DNA of 64,000 nucleotides from Aquabacterium sp. A7-Y (GCF_026153205.1 NZ_JAPFBW010000001.1:186001-250000); one strand, 5' to 3'. Positions 7,977-17,700 are shown, counted from the first letter of the stretch. Made by a program: numbers and translations. The notes: generated by a model not told the origin, from the letters alone.

Positions 7977-10801
7977 CACGCCACCTTGCGCGGCTCGCCC
8001 GCACCGAAGAGGTTGGTGGTGCAGCGGCCGCACAGGCCCGGGTGCTGCGTATCGTGGCCGACGTCCTCCCGGTAGTGCCAGCAGCGCTCGCACTTGGGCG
8101 CCGTCGACGGCGCCACGGTGATCTGCAGCGCCTCGCCCGGCACCACCTCGACCGCGGACGTGATCAGCACGAACTTGAGGTCCTCACCCAGTGCCTGCAG
8201 CAGGCGGCGGTCGTCCTCGCCGGCGGCGATCGTCACATTCGCCTGCAGCGAGGCGCCGACCTTGCCTTCGGCCCGCACGGACTCGATCTCCTTGTTCACC
8301 GCGTCGCGGATCTCGCGCAGCCGGGCCCACTTGATCAGCAGCGCCTCGTCGTCGCCGGCGAAGGACCAGTAGGTCTCGACGAAGATCGAGGGGGACTGGC
8401 CGGCGCTGACGATCTTCCAGGCTTCCTCGGCGGTGAAGCTGAGGAAGGGGGCCATCCAGCGCAGCATCGCCTGGGTGATCTGCCACAGCGCGGTCTGCGC
8501 CGAGCGGCGCGCGTGCGAGCCGGGCGCCGTCGTGTAGAGGCGGTCCTTCAGCACGTCCAGGTAGAAGGCGCCCAGGTCCTCCGAGCAGTAGACCTGCAGC
8601 TTGGCGACCACCGGGTGGAACTCGTAGACCTCGTAGTGCGCCAGGATCTCGGTCTGGAAGGCCGAGGCGCGGGCCAGCGCATAACGGTCGATCTCCAGCA
8701 GCTCCTCGAAGGGAACCGTGTGCTGCGCCGGGTCGAAGTCGCTGGTGTTGGCGAGCAGGAAACGCAGCGTGTTGCGGATGCGGCGGTAGGCGTCGACCAC
8801 GCGGGCCAGAATCTTGTCGTCGCCGGCGATGTCACCCGAGTAGTCGCTCGCGGCCACCCACAGGCGGATGATTTCGGCGCCCAGCTTCTTGGACGTTTCC
8901 TGCGGGTCCACGCCGTTGCCAAGCGACTTGCTCATCTTGCGGCCCTGGCTGTCCACCGTGAAGCCGTGCGTCAGCAGCCCCTTGTACGGCGCCTCGCCGT
9001 ACATCGCGCAGGCGGTCAGCAGCGAGCTGTGGAACCAGCCGCGATGCTGGTCGTGGCCCTCCAGGTACAGGTCGGCCGGCCAGTTCGACTGGTCGGCATG
9101 GCTCTTCTGCAGCACGTGGTAGTGGGTGGTGCCGGAGTCGAACCAGACGTCCAGGATGTCGGTGCTTTTCGTGTAGTGCTCGGCCTCGTCGCCCAGCCAG
9201 TCGCGCGCATCGAGCTTGGCCCAGGCTTCCACGCCGCCCTGCTCGACCAGCTGCGCGGCGCGCTCGATCAGGGCCAGCGTGTCGGGGTGCAGCTCGCCGC
9301 TCGCCTTGTGCAGGAAAAACGGCAGCGGCACGCCCCAGTTGCGCTGGCGCGAGATGCACCAGTCGGGGCGGCCGGCGATCATGTCGCGCAGCCGGGCCTT
9401 GCCGTTCTCGGGGTAGAAGCTGGTCTTCTCGATCGCGTCCAGCGCCAGCTGGCGCAGCGTCCGCGGCGCCTTGTCGACGCTGAACACCCCCTCGCCCTCG
9501 TCCATGCGGACGAACCACTGGGCGGCGGCGCGGTAGATCACGGGCGTCTTGTGACGCCAGCAGTGCGGATAGCTGTGCACCAGGTCGGAGGACGCGAACA
9601 GGCGGCCGGCCTCACGCATCGCCTCGATGATCTTGGAGCCCGCCTTCCAGATGTGCTGACCACCGAACAGCGGCAGCTGGTCGGCGAACACGCCGTGGCC
9701 CTGCACCGGGTTCAGGATGTCGTCGTACTTGACGCCGTGCGCGATGCAGGAGTTGAAGTCGTCCACGCCGTAGGCCGGCGCCGAGTGCACGATGCCGGTG
9801 CCGTCCTCGGCGGTCGCGTAGTCGGCGAGGTAGACCGGCGAGAGGCGGTCATAACCCGGGTGCACATGCGCGAGCGGGTGGCGGAAGTTGATGCCGTCCA
9901 GCGCCTGGCCTCGGGTGGTCGCGACCACCCGGCCTTGCAGCCCGTAGCGCGCCAGGCACTTCTCGACCAGGGCCTCGGCCACCAGCAGCAGGCCGCGCTC
10001 GGTGTCGACCAGCGCGTAGTCCAGCTCGGGGTTCAGGTTGAGCGCCTGGTTGGACGGCAGCGTCCAGGGTGTGGTGGTCCAGATCAGCGCGTAGGCCGCC
10101 TTCTCCAGCCGGGGCAGGCCGAAGGCGGCGGCGAGCCGGTCCGGCTCGGCGGCCAGGAAACCGACGTCCAGGGTCTGCGACTTCTTGTCGGCGTACTCGA
10201 TCTCGAACTCGGCCAGCGAGGACGCGCAGTCGAAACACCAGTACACCGGCTTCAGCCCGCGATAGACGAAACCGCGCTCCATGATGCACTTGAGCGCGCG
10301 GATCTCGTTGGCCTCGTTGCCGAAGTCCATCGTGCGGTAGGGCCGCTCCCAGTCGCCCAGCACGCCCAGGCGCTTGAAATCGGCCATCTGCTGCGCGATC
10401 TGCTCGCCCGCGTACGCGCGGCTCTTGGCCTGCACCTCGTCGCGGCTGAGCTTGCGGCCGAAGGTCTTCTCGATCTGGTTCTCGATCGGCAGGCCATGGC
10501 AGTCCCAGCCGGGGACGAAGACGGCGTCGAAGCCGGCCAGCTGGCGCGCCTTGACGATCATGTCCTTGAGGATCTTGTTGACCGCGTGGCCCATGTGGAT
10601 CTGGCCGTTGGCATACGGCGGGCCGTCGTGCAGCACGAAGCGCGGCTTGCCGCAGCGCGCGTCGCGCAGCTTCTTGTAGATGCCTTGTTCCTCCCACTCC
10701 TTGACCCAGCCCGGCTCGCGCTTGGGCAGGTCGCCGCGCATCGGGAAGGGCGTGTCGGGCAGGTTGAGGGTGGCTCGGTAGTCTTGCGGGGTGTCGCTCA
10801 T
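7976..10801 (-). CDS. ileS: Isoleucyl-tRNA synthetase
   Basis: The 941-residue class I synthetase charges tRNA-Ile with isoleucine. It has the HIGH-type signature [15 protein letters not shown] (about 59-73), the editing domain in the middle third, the KMSKS loop [10 protein letters not shown] (about 620), an anticodon-binding region, and a C-terminal zinc finger with two CxxC pairs ([12 protein letters not shown] and CGRC). Length and domain order match bacterial IleS of the E. coli type. Start [23 protein letters not shown] is typical. ribF lies upstream on the same strand, 87 bases away, giving the common ribF-ileS-lspA order. Confidence 0.97.
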   Translation of the reverse strand: MSDTPQDYRATLNLPDTPFPMRGDLPKREPGWVKEWEEQGIYKKLRDARCGKPRFVLHDGPPYANGQIHMGHAVNKILKDMIVKARQLAGFDAVFVPGWDCHGLPIENQIEKTFGRKLSRDEVQAKSRAYAGEQIAQQMADFKRLGVLGDWERPYRTMDFGNEANEIRALKCIMERGFVYRGLKPVYWCFDCASSLAEFEIEYADKKSQTLDVGFLAAEPDRLAAAFGLPRLEKAAYALIWTTTPWTLPSNQALNLNPELDYALVDTERGLLLVAEALVEKCLARYGLQGRVVATTRGQALDGINFRHPLAHVHPGYDRLSPVYLADYATAEDGTGIVHSAPAYGVDDFNSCIAHGVKYDDILNPVQGHGVFADQLPLFGGQHIWKAGSKIIEAMREAGRLFASSDLVHSYPHCWRHKTPVIYRAAAQWFVRMDEGEGVFSVDKAPRTLRQLALDAIEKTSFYPENGKARLRDMIAGRPDWCISRQRNWGVPLPFFLHKASGELHPDTLALIERAAQLVEQGGVEAWAKLDARDWLGDEAEHYTKSTDILDVWFDSGTTHYHVLQKSHADQSNWPADLYLEGHDQHRGWFHSSLLTACAMYGEAPYKGLLTHGFTVDSQGRKMSKSLGNGVDPQETSKKLGAEIIRLWVAASDYSGDIAGDDKILARVVDAYRRIRNTLRFLLANTSDFDPAQHTVPFEELLEIDRYALARASAFQTEILAHYEVYEFHPVVAKLQVYCSEDLGAFYLDVLKDRLYTTAPGSHARRSAQTALWQITQAMLRWMAPFLSFTAEEAWKIVSAGQSPSIFVETYWSFAGDDEALLIKWARLREIRDAVNKEIESVRAEGKVGASLQANVTIAAGEDDRRLLQALGEDLKFVLITSAVEVVPGEALQITVAPSTAPKCERCWHYREDVGHDTQHPGLCGRCTTNLFGAGEPRKVA

Positions 10802-10888
10802 GATGGGCCGGCGCAGCAGGGCGCATGAAGGCTGGAAAGGGGCCGTCCGGGGTGGCGGGCGGGCCCGGCTCGCGGGGGGCGGCGAGCG

Positions 10889-11887
10889 TTAAATTCGGTC
10901 GCGTGTGGTCTGGCGCCGGGTCTGGCCGTGGAGCGAGGCGAAATACGCACGTGCGTCGTCCGCATCCTGCCGGATGGCGTGGGTCAGGGCGTCGAGGCTG
11001 TCGTAGCGGGCCTCGTCGCGCAATTTGTGCAGCAGTTCCACACGCACCAGTTTACCGTAGCCCCCTTCGGCGCCGAGCGCGGCGGGCCAGTCCAGGCAGT
11101 GCACCTCCAGCAGCACGCGCCCGGCGTCCTCCACGGTCGGGCGCACCCCGAGGCTGGCGACCCCGTCCAGCGGTGCCTCGGTCAGGCCGTAGGTGCGCAC
11201 CGCGAAGATGCCCATCGCGGCCGGCTTGCGGTGGTGGAAGCGCAGGTTCAGGGTGCGGAAGCCGAGGTCGCGGCCCAGCTTGCGCCCGTGGATCACATGG
11301 CCGCTAATGCTGTAGGGCCGGCCCAGCAGACCGGCCGCGCGCTCCATGTCGCCGGCGGCCAGCGCCTCGCGCACCGCCGAGCTGGAGACACGCAGGCCGT
11401 GCACCTCGTAGCTGTTCATGCGCGCCACGTCGAAGCCGTGCAGCTCGCCGGCGGCGTCCAGCATCGCGTAGTCGCCGGCGCGCTTGGCGCCGAAGCGGAA
11501 GTCGTCGCCCACCAGCACGTAACGCGCGCCCAGACCGTCGAGCAGCACCTCGCGCACGAAGTCCTCGGGCGACAGCCGCGACAGCCGCTGGTCGAAGGGC
11601 AGCACCACCACCTGGTCGACGCCGCAGCGCAGCAGCTCGCTGAGCTGGTCGCGCAGGGTCGCGATGCGGGCCGGCGCCAACTCGGGCTTGCCGGCCTGGG
11701 CGGCGAAGAAGTCGCGCGGGTGGGGCTCGAAGGTCAGCACGCAACTGGGCAGGCCGCGGTGCTCGGCCTCGACCTTCAGCAGCGCCAGCATGGCCTGGTG
11801 GCCCCGGTGCACGCCGTCGAAGTTGCCGATGGTGAGGGCGCAGGCCGGGGCCAGCGCCGCATGGTGGAAACCGCGGAAGACTCGCAT
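10889..11887 (-). CDS. ribF: Bifunctional riboflavin kinase / FAD synthetase
   Basis: A 332-residue cytoplasmic enzyme that phosphorylates riboflavin to FMN and adenylylates FMN to FAD. The N-terminal nucleotidyltransferase domain has TIGNFDGVHRGHQAML (about 19-34) and the adenylyl-binding SSSAVREAL; the C-terminal kinase domain begins near 185 with GRPYSISGHVIHGRKLGRDLGFRT. The ATG at 11887 gives MRVFRGFHH; a GTG two codons earlier is possible but unneeded. It is the first gene of ribF-ileS-lspA. No FMN riboswitch is visible upstream; only nine bases separate it from the preceding gene. Confidence 0.95.
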   Translation of the reverse strand: MRVFRGFHHAALAPACALTIGNFDGVHRGHQAMLALLKVEAEHRGLPSCVLTFEPHPRDFFAAQAGKPELAPARIATLRDQLSELLRCGVDQVVVLPFDQRLSRLSPEDFVREVLLDGLGARYVLVGDDFRFGAKRAGDYAMLDAAGELHGFDVARMNSYEVHGLRVSSSAVREALAAGDMERAAGLLGRPYSISGHVIHGRKLGRDLGFRTLNLRFHHRKPAAMGIFAVRTYGLTEAPLDGVASLGVRPTVEDAGRVLLEVHCLDWPAALGAEGGYGKLVRVELLHKLRDEARYDSLDALTHAIRQDADDARAYFASLHGQTRRQTTRDRI

Positions 11888-11896
11888 GGGCACTGA

Positions 11897-12601
11897 TTAT
11901 CGCGGTGTGCCGAGGATGTCCTGCGGTCCGGCCAGCCAGCGCCACTGCCCGGGCGCCAGCTCGCGGCCCAGCTCCAGTGCGCCGAAGCGGCTGCGGTGCA
12001 GGCGCGCGACCTCGTTGCCGACCGCCGCCACCATGCGCTTGACCTGGTGGTACTTGCCCTGCACCAGGGTCAGGCGCAGCTCGCGCTCGCCGGTGATCTC
12101 GCAGGCCGCAGCGGCGACCGGCTTGGGATCGTCGTGCAGCACCACGCCGGCCAGCAGCCGGGCCACCTGCGTTTCGGTGACGGGGTCGGTGGTGCCGACC
12201 TCGTAGACCTTGGGCACGTGTTTCTTGGGCGAGGTGAGGCGGTGGATCAGCGCCCCGTCGTCGGTCAGGATCAGCAGACCGGTGGTGTCCTGGTCGAGCC
12301 GGCCCACCGCCTGCACGTCGCGCAAGCGCAGCGGCGAGGGCAGCAGGGTGTAGACGCTGGGCCAGGCCGAGGGCTTGTGCGAGCACTCGTAGCCGGCTGG
12401 CTTGTGCATCAGCACATAGGCTTTTTCCTGGTAGGGCCAGTCGCGGCCTTCGACGCTGAAGACCAGGCCTCGCGGGTCGACCTCGTGGTCGGGATCGTCG
12501 CAGACGACACCCTGAATGGCGACCTCGCCGGCGAGGATGAGGTTGTCGCACTCGCGGCGGGTGCCGAAACCTTGAGAAAAGAGCACCTGGGCCAGGCGCA
12601 T
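11897..12601 (-). CDS. rsuA: 16S rRNA pseudouridine synthase, RsuA type
   Basis: The 234-residue protein has an N-terminal S4 RNA-binding domain (about 1-55) and the RsuA/RluB/E/F catalytic core GRLDQDTTGLLILTDDG, with the nucleophilic aspartate at about 103, followed by HRLTSPKKHVPKVYEV and QGKYHQVKRM. RsuA converts U516 of 16S rRNA to pseudouridine. The short S4 domain and the KPAGYECSHKP motif fit RsuA better than the 23S enzymes, but a close paralogue cannot be excluded. Only 9 bases separate its stop from the ribF start, so it may begin a longer transcript. Confidence 0.88.
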   Translation of the reverse strand: MRLAQVLFSQGFGTRRECDNLILAGEVAIQGVVCDDPDHEVDPRGLVFSVEGRDWPYQEKAYVLMHKPAGYECSHKPSAWPSVYTLLPSPLRLRDVQAVGRLDQDTTGLLILTDDGALIHRLTSPKKHVPKVYEVGTTDPVTETQVARLLAGVVLHDDPKPVAAAACEITGERELRLTLVQGKYHQVKRMVAAVGNEVARLHRSRFGALELGRELAPGQWRWLAGPQDILGTPR

Positions 12602-12870
12602 GGTGCGTCTCCGAACTGCAGTGGGGGCAGCAAAGGGGGAGAGTCTAGCCGTTCCGGGCCGGGCCGTGCGGGCCCCGCTCCGGGTTTCCTCTCCCTGACG
12701 ATCCCTGCATTCGAGGGTCCTCCGGCCCGGGCACTGCGCCTAACATCGCCAGGCCTGCGAGTCTGACACGGGCCGCGCGCACAGCCGACTTCACGCAGTA
12801 CGCCGGCGCGTCGTCCTGCGGGGCTCGGAGTGCGTTCCAGCATCCCGACAATGCAACTCAGGAGGTTCAC

Positions 12871-14211
12871 ATGGCAACCATCAACGGTACCGAGGGCGAC
12901 GACTCCCTGGCGGATGTCGCCGCCGGCGAGTCCTCTTCCTTCAATTCGAACTGGTCTGGTGGCGAAGACGTCATGCGCGGCGGCACCGGGGACGACACCT
13001 ACCACATCAACTCCCAAGGCGACCGGGTGGTCGAGCGGGGCGGCGAAGGACACGACGTCGTGGTGTCGAGGCTTTACAACTACACGCTGGCGCCCAACGT
13101 GGAAGTGCTCCAGCTCAGCAACGCCCCCACCGAGCAAGTCGAGTTTCCCGATGGCCATGTCGAGGACCGGCCGGCCGCCTACATCGGCCTCGGCAACGCT
13201 ATGGACAACGAGATCAGCGGCAACTGGAACGGCAACACGCTGATGGGTCTGGACGGCAACGACACGATCTACGGACGCGACGGTGACGACCTGCTGTTCG
13301 GCGGCAACGGCGACGACTTCCTGAGCGGTGGCTCGGACGGCGACATCTACGGCCGCGACGACTTCCTCGTGGGGGGCAACGGCAACGACACGCTGTTCGG
13401 CAGCCGGGGCAAGGACGTGCTGCTGGGCGGCAACGGCAACGACACGCTGATCGGCTATGCCGACGGCGACGCCGACCACATGGACGGCGGCCGGGGCAAC
13501 GACATCTACCGGGAGGTGGAGGCCATCGACACGGTGACCGAGGAGGACCGCGGCGGCGTGGACACCGTGTACGCCTACGACAGCTTCACGCTGTCGGCCA
13601 ACATCGAGAATCTCGTGCTGACGGACTGGGCCCGTGAGTCCGACGGCCGCGGCAACGCCCGGGCGAACCAGATCACGGGCAACCAGTGGACCAACGTGCT
13701 TCGCGGCGAAGGCGGCAACGACACGCTGAACGGCGACGCCGGCTTCGACACCCTCGACGGTGGTGCCGGCAACGACACGCTGTACGCCCACATGCTCGGT
13801 GACGTGCTGACCGGCGGCAGCGGCGGGGACCGCTTCGTCTTCGGGCTGGAGCGGCCCTCGGACGCCTACCACCACACCATCACCGACTTCTCGCACCGCC
13901 ACGACACCCTGGTGCTCAGCGATGCGCTCGACCAGTTGATGGCCGGCGGTGTCGCGAACGGCCTGGTGGGCTTGCAGTTCGACGGTGGCGCGGCCGCCGG
14001 CCACCGGCTGTCGGTGAGCAGCTTCTTCAAGGGCGCCGGCGCCACCGGCCAGGCCGCGGACAGCCTTGCGGGCCTTTATGTCGACACGGCCAGCGGCGCC
14101 CTCTGGTACAACCCGACCAGCGGCACGGGCGGCGACGCGTGGCTGTTGGCGAAGGTCGGCACGGGCGCGGCTGCCGCGCTCGACACCTCCGACTTCATCT
14201 ACGGCGCCTGA
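12871..14211 (+). CDS. RTX-type calcium-binding protein
   Basis: The 446-residue protein is acidic and built largely of nonapeptide repeats of the GGxGxDxLx type, such as GLDGNDTIYGRDGDDLLFGG and GGAGNDTLYA, clustered at about 122-215 and 275-325. These bind calcium and fold into parallel beta rolls. There is no N-terminal signal peptide; the final segment WLLAKVGTGAAAALDTSDFI resembles the hydrophobic C-terminal export signal of type I secreted proteins. No ABC exporter or membrane-fusion gene is adjacent. No catalytic domain is recognised, so it may be structural or adhesive. AGGAGG at 12860-12865 sets the start. Probably secreted. Confidence 0.85.
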   Translation: MATINGTEGDDSLADVAAGESSSFNSNWSGGEDVMRGGTGDDTYHINSQGDRVVERGGEGHDVVVSRLYNYTLAPNVEVLQLSNAPTEQVEFPDGHVEDRPAAYIGLGNAMDNEISGNWNGNTLMGLDGNDTIYGRDGDDLLFGGNGDDFLSGGSDGDIYGRDDFLVGGNGNDTLFGSRGKDVLLGGNGNDTLIGYADGDADHMDGGRGNDIYREVEAIDTVTEEDRGGVDTVYAYDSFTLSANIENLVLTDWARESDGRGNARANQITGNQWTNVLRGEGGNDTLNGDAGFDTLDGGAGNDTLYAHMLGDVLTGGSGGDRFVFGLERPSDAYHHTITDFSHRHDTLVLSDALDQLMAGGVANGLVGLQFDGGAAAGHRLSVSSFFKGAGATGQAADSLAGLYVDTASGALWYNPTSGTGGDAWLLAKVGTGAAAALDTSDFIYGA

Positions 14212-14222
14212 GCGTTTTGGAA

Positions 14223-14254
14223 GGCCGGGCCTGAGCCACGGTGCAGGCCCGGTC
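14223..14254 (+). terminator. Hairpin after the RTX gene
   Basis: GGCCGGGCCTG (14223-14233) pairs with CAGGCCCGGTC (14244-14254) with one mismatch and a 10-base loop. No T-run follows. It could attenuate transcription from the RTX gene into the DapD-like gene 70 bases downstream. Confidence 0.3.
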
Positions 14255-14281
14255 TGGCCCATCCTTGCGGGAGGTCAGACA

Positions 14282-15181
14282 ATGAACAGCACAAGGATCG
14301 GGCACCGCTATCGCGATGCCGCATCGGGAAAGGCGCTCGATGTGTGGTTTCCCCGTTCGAATGAGGCTATCGAGCGGCACTGCCTGGCTGAAAAGCTCGG
14401 CTTGATCGTGGGCGACTTCGTCACCCTGTCCTTGCCATCGCCGAATAGGCCGCCGACCAGCGCGGAGGACGTCTATCTGCGGCTGCACCTGCTGTCCGAG
14501 CTCGCATTCCGTCCGAACACCCTGAACCTGGACGGCCTGTTCGATCTGCTGAACAACGTGGCATGGACCAGCGTCGGGCCGGTCCTTCCCTCGCGCGTGC
14601 CGGAGCTTCGCGTCAAGCTGCAGCACGTCACCCACCACCTGGGCATCCCGTCGATCGACAAGTTTCCCCGGATGACGGACTACGTCGTGCCGGAGGGGGT
14701 GCGAATCGCCGACGCGGATCGGGTCCGCCTCGGCGCGCATCTGTCACCCGGCACCACCGTGATGCACGAAGGGTTCGTCAACTTCAACGCCGGGACGCTG
14801 GGGGAATCGATGATCGAGGGGCGCGTGACGCCCGGGGTGGTGATGGGACGCAACGCCGACGTCGGCGCGGGTGCATCGATCATGGGCACGCTGTCCGGCG
14901 GAGGCAAGCAGGTCAACTCGGTCGGGGAACGCAGCCTGATCGGGGCGAATGCCGGCATCGGCATTTCCCTGGGCGACGACTGCATCGTCGAAGCCGGCCT
15001 CTACGTGACCGCAGGCAGCAAGGTGCGCACACCTGGCGGCAAGGTCGTCAAGGCCCGGGAGCTGTCCGGCATGTCGGGCTTGCTGTTTCGGCGTAACAGC
15101 CAGTCGGGCAGCATTGAATGCGTTGCTACCGATGGGAGATCCTGGGGCGGGCTGAACGACGACCTCCATCAAAGCAACTGA
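14282..15181 (+). CDS. Tetrahydrodipicolinate N-succinyltransferase-like protein, actinobacterial DapD type
   Basis: The 299-residue protein matches the family of acyltransferases described for mycobacterial DapD: an N-terminal alpha/beta domain, then hexapeptide left-handed beta-helix repeats (about 145-250) with MHEGFVNFNAGTLGESMIEG, GASIMGTLSGGGKQ, LIGANAGIGISLGDDC and EAGLYVTAGSKV, and an LSGMSGLLFRRNSQSG ending. These enzymes succinylate tetrahydrodipicolinate in lysine and diaminopimelate synthesis. Betaproteobacteria normally use the shorter proteobacterial DapD near dapC/dapE, so this looks like an extra, possibly transferred copy. Start ATG at 14282; an upstream extension into the RTX gene was rejected. 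Confidence 0.82.
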   Translation: MNSTRIGHRYRDAASGKALDVWFPRSNEAIERHCLAEKLGLIVGDFVTLSLPSPNRPPTSAEDVYLRLHLLSELAFRPNTLNLDGLFDLLNNVAWTSVGPVLPSRVPELRVKLQHVTHHLGIPSIDKFPRMTDYVVPEGVRIADADRVRLGAHLSPGTTVMHEGFVNFNAGTLGESMIEGRVTPGVVMGRNADVGAGASIMGTLSGGGKQVNSVGERSLIGANAGIGISLGDDCIVEAGLYVTAGSKVRTPGGKVVKARELSGMSGLLFRRNSQSGSIECVATDGRSWGGLNDDLHQSN

Positions 15182-15222
15182 AGGTCTTGCGCCACCTGAG
15201 GCCGTCCGGCATTGGCAGGCAC

Positions 15223-15256
15223 GGTGCCCGGCGCCCGCCCGGGGCGGGCAGGCACC
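15223..15256. terminator. Nested palindrome between convergent genes
   Basis: GCCCGCCC (15233-15240) faces GGGCGGGC (15242-15249), enclosed by GGTGCC (15223-15228) and GGCACC (15251-15256). This strong GC hairpin without a T-run lies between the DapD-like gene and the acyl-CoA dehydrogenase, and is a likely shared transcription end. Confidence 0.4.
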
Positions 15257-15269
15257 GGCCCGCCGCCGT

Positions 15270-16412
15270 TCAGGCGAACACGCCCGCCGTGTCCTGCATG
15301 CGCGCCGACACCTCCGCCAGGTGGTGCAGCGTGTCGCCGAAGCTCATTTCGATGCAGGTGAGCCGTTTGAAGTAGTGGCCGGCGATGTACTCCTCGGTCA
15401 CGCCGATGCCGCCATGCAACTGGATGGATTGCTGGCCGACGAAACGCATGGCCTGGCCCAGTTGCACCTTGGCCTGCGAGATCGCGCGGCGGCGCTGCGC
15501 CGGGTCGTCGTTGAGCTTGAGCGTCGCGTAGTAGCTCATCGAGCGCGCCAGCTCCAGCTGCATCTTCATGTCGGCGACGCGGTGGCGCAGCGCCTGGAAG
15601 CTGCCGATGGTCACGCCGAACTGCTTGCGCGTGTTGAGGTACTCCACCGTCACCTTCAGGAGCTGGTCCATCGCGCCCACCGCCTCGGCGCACAGCGCTG
15701 CGATGCCGACGTCGGCCGCCGTCTCCAGCGCGAAGTAGCCGTCGTCCGGTCCGACCAGCAGGCGTGCCGGCGCGTCGGCGAAGCTCACCTCGGCGGCCCG
15801 GCCGCCGTCCTGCGTCGGGTAGCCACGGGTGCTGACACCGCTGGCGCCGCGCTCGACGAGGAAGAGGCCGATGCCCTGGCTGTCGTCGACCGCGCCCGAG
15901 ACGCGGGCCGAGACGATGTAGGCATCCGCCTGGTCGCCCACCGGCACCACGCTCTTGGTGCCGCTCACCCGCCACTCGTCGCCCTGGCGGCGCGCGCTGG
16001 TGTTCACATGGCGCAGCACGTAGCGCGCCTCGCGCTCCTGGTGGGCCAGCACCACGATCGCCTCGCCGCCGGCCAGGCGCGGCAGCCATTCGGCCTGCAC
16101 CTCCTCGGGGGCGTGGCCGCCGAGCAGGCTGCCGGCCACCAGGGCCACCGGCGCGTAGGGCTCCAGCACGATGCCGCGGCCGAGTTCCTCCATCACCACC
16201 ATCGCCTCGACCGGGCCGAAACCCATGCCGCCGTGTGCCTCCGGCACGGCCAGGCCCATCAGGCCCAGCTCGGCCATCTGGCCCCAGGTCTCACGTGAAA
16301 AGCCGCCGGCCTTGACGATGGCCTGACGACGGGCGAAACCGTAATCCTTTTCGACCCACTTGGCGACGGCGTCGCGAAGTTGCTGCTGGTCGTCGCTGTA
16401 TTCGAAATCCAT
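15270..16412 (-). CDS. Acyl-CoA dehydrogenase family protein (PimD-like small subunit)
   Basis: This 380-residue flavoprotein has the acyl-CoA dehydrogenase fold: N-terminal helical domain (MDFEYSDDQQQLRDAVAKWV), middle beta domain with SGTKSVVPVGDQAD, and C-terminal helices with EYLNTRKQFGVTIGSFQALRH and the end motif QLHGGIGVTEEYIAGHYFKR. It would introduce a 2,3 double bond in an acyl-CoA using FAD and electron-transfer flavoprotein. Its pairing with a longer homologue 28 bases upstream matches the gene pair annotated as pimeloyl-CoA dehydrogenase small and large subunits in Burkholderiales. The actual substrate is not shown. Confidence 0.88.
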   Translation of the reverse strand: MDFEYSDDQQQLRDAVAKWVEKDYGFARRQAIVKAGGFSRETWGQMAELGLMGLAVPEAHGGMGFGPVEAMVVMEELGRGIVLEPYAPVALVAGSLLGGHAPEEVQAEWLPRLAGGEAIVVLAHQEREARYVLRHVNTSARRQGDEWRVSGTKSVVPVGDQADAYIVSARVSGAVDDSQGIGLFLVERGASGVSTRGYPTQDGGRAAEVSFADAPARLLVGPDDGYFALETAADVGIAALCAEAVGAMDQLLKVTVEYLNTRKQFGVTIGSFQALRHRVADMKMQLELARSMSYYATLKLNDDPAQRRRAISQAKVQLGQAMRFVGQQSIQLHGGIGVTEEYIAGHYFKRLTCIEMSFGDTLHHLAEVSARMQDTAGVFA

Positions 16413-16440
16413 GCGATGTCTCCTGGCTCGCGATCCGCGC

Positions 16441-17634
16441 TCAGCCCATCACCGTCTGGGCGACGATGTTGCGCTGCACTTCGTTGGAGCCGCCGTAGAT
16501 GGTGGTCTTGCGCACGTTGAAGTAGGTGGAGGCGAGCGGCGCGCAGTGCATCGCGCCGACGTAGTCGCCCTGCCAGCCGGCTTCCATGGCCTCGAAGATG
16601 AAAGGCAGCGAGTAGGGGCCCGCCGCCAGCATCATCAGCTCGGTGTAGCGCTGCTGGATCTCCGAGCCGCGGATCTTCAGCAGCGCCGCGACGTCCAGCG
16701 CCTGCTTGCCACCGCGCTCGGCCGACAGCACCCGCAGCACCATCATCTCCAGCGCCACGATGTCGACCTCCAGCAGCGCGATCTGGTCGCGGAAGCGCAC
16801 GTCGTCGATCAGCGCACGGCCGCCGGACTTCTCGACCCGGGCAATGCGCTTCAGGCGCTCCAACTCGCGCTTGGCGCGGTTGACGTCGGCGATGTTGGTG
16901 CGCTCGTGGGCCAGCAGATGCTTGGCATAGGTCCAGCCCTTGTTCTCCTCGCCCACCAGGTTCTCGACCGGCACCTCGACGTTGTCGAAGAACACCTCGT
17001 TGACCTCGTGCTCGCCGTCCAGCGTGATGATGGGGCGCACGCTGATGCCGGGCGACTTCATGTCGATCAGCAGGAAGGAGATGCCGGTCTGCGGCTTGCC
17101 CTCGTTGCTGGTGCGAACCAGGCAGAAGATCCAGTCGCCGTACTGGCCCAGCGTGGTCCAGGTCTTCTGGCCGTTGACGATGTACTTGTCGCCACGCCGC
17201 TCGGCGCGCGTCTTGACGGAGGCCAGGTCCGAGCCCGAACCGGGTTCCGAGTAGCCCTGGCTCCACCACACATCGCCGCTCATGATGCCGGGCAGGAAGC
17301 GCTTGTGCTGCTCGGGCGAGCCGAAGGCCATGATGACGGGGGCGACCATCACCGGCCCGAAGGCCACCACCCGCGGCGCGCCCGCCAGCGCGCACTCTTC
17401 CTCGAAGAGATGGCGCTGCACGGCGTTCCAGCCGGGGCCGCCGAACTGCTTGGGCCAGGCCGCACCGTGCCAGCCCTTCTTGCCCAGGATGCGGGCCCAG
17501 GTCTGCATGTCGTTTTTGTCCAGCCGGAGCCCGTTGTGCACCTTGTGGCTGATTTCCTTGGGCAGGTTGGCCCTGACCCACGACCGCACCTCTTCCCGGA
17601 AAGCCTGCTCTTCCGGCGTGAAGTTCAAATCCAT
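16441..17634 (-). CDS. Acyl-CoA dehydrogenase family protein (PimC-like large subunit)
   Basis: The 397-residue protein carries MDLNFTPEEQAFREEVRSWV, the substrate/FAD segment QGYSEPGSGSDLASVKT (about 127-143), NGQKTWTTLGQYGDW, AHERTNIA and the C-terminal TTIYGGSNEVQRNIVAQ, all hallmarks of acyl-CoA dehydrogenases. It probably forms a heteromeric complex with the 380-residue partner encoded next on the same strand. The length and order fit the PimC/PimD pair thought to act on dicarboxylyl- or medium-chain acyl-CoA. A palindrome resembling a TetR-type operator lies about 55-66 bases upstream of the start. Confidence 0.88.
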   Translation of the reverse strand: MDLNFTPEEQAFREEVRSWVRANLPKEISHKVHNGLRLDKNDMQTWARILGKKGWHGAAWPKQFGGPGWNAVQRHLFEEECALAGAPRVVAFGPVMVAPVIMAFGSPEQHKRFLPGIMSGDVWWSQGYSEPGSGSDLASVKTRAERRGDKYIVNGQKTWTTLGQYGDWIFCLVRTSNEGKPQTGISFLLIDMKSPGISVRPIITLDGEHEVNEVFFDNVEVPVENLVGEENKGWTYAKHLLAHERTNIADVNRAKRELERLKRIARVEKSGGRALIDDVRFRDQIALLEVDIVALEMMVLRVLSAERGGKQALDVAALLKIRGSEIQQRYTELMMLAAGPYSLPFIFEAMEAGWQGDYVGAMHCAPLASTYFNVRKTTIYGGSNEVQRNIVAQTVMG

Positions 17635-17688
17635 CGCTGTCTCCTTGGGTGCCGGCCCGCGCGGGGCGGCTTGACGGGACAGTTTAAG

Positions 17689-17700
17689 TACGATCGTTCG
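17689..17700 (-). promoter_or_regulatory. Palindromic TetR-type operator candidate
   Basis: On the minus strand the site reads CGAACGATCGTA, containing the perfect palindrome ACGATCGT (17690-17697). It lies 55-66 bases upstream of the PimC-like start. Similar palindromes precede acyl-CoA dehydrogenase operons controlled by TetR-family fatty-acid regulators. No regulator gene is adjacent, so the link is inference. Confidence 0.35.

Noticed and set aside
10802-10888. T-box or riboswitch upstream of ileS or ribF
   Set aside because: The gaps are only 87 and 9 bases and show no conserved leader structure.
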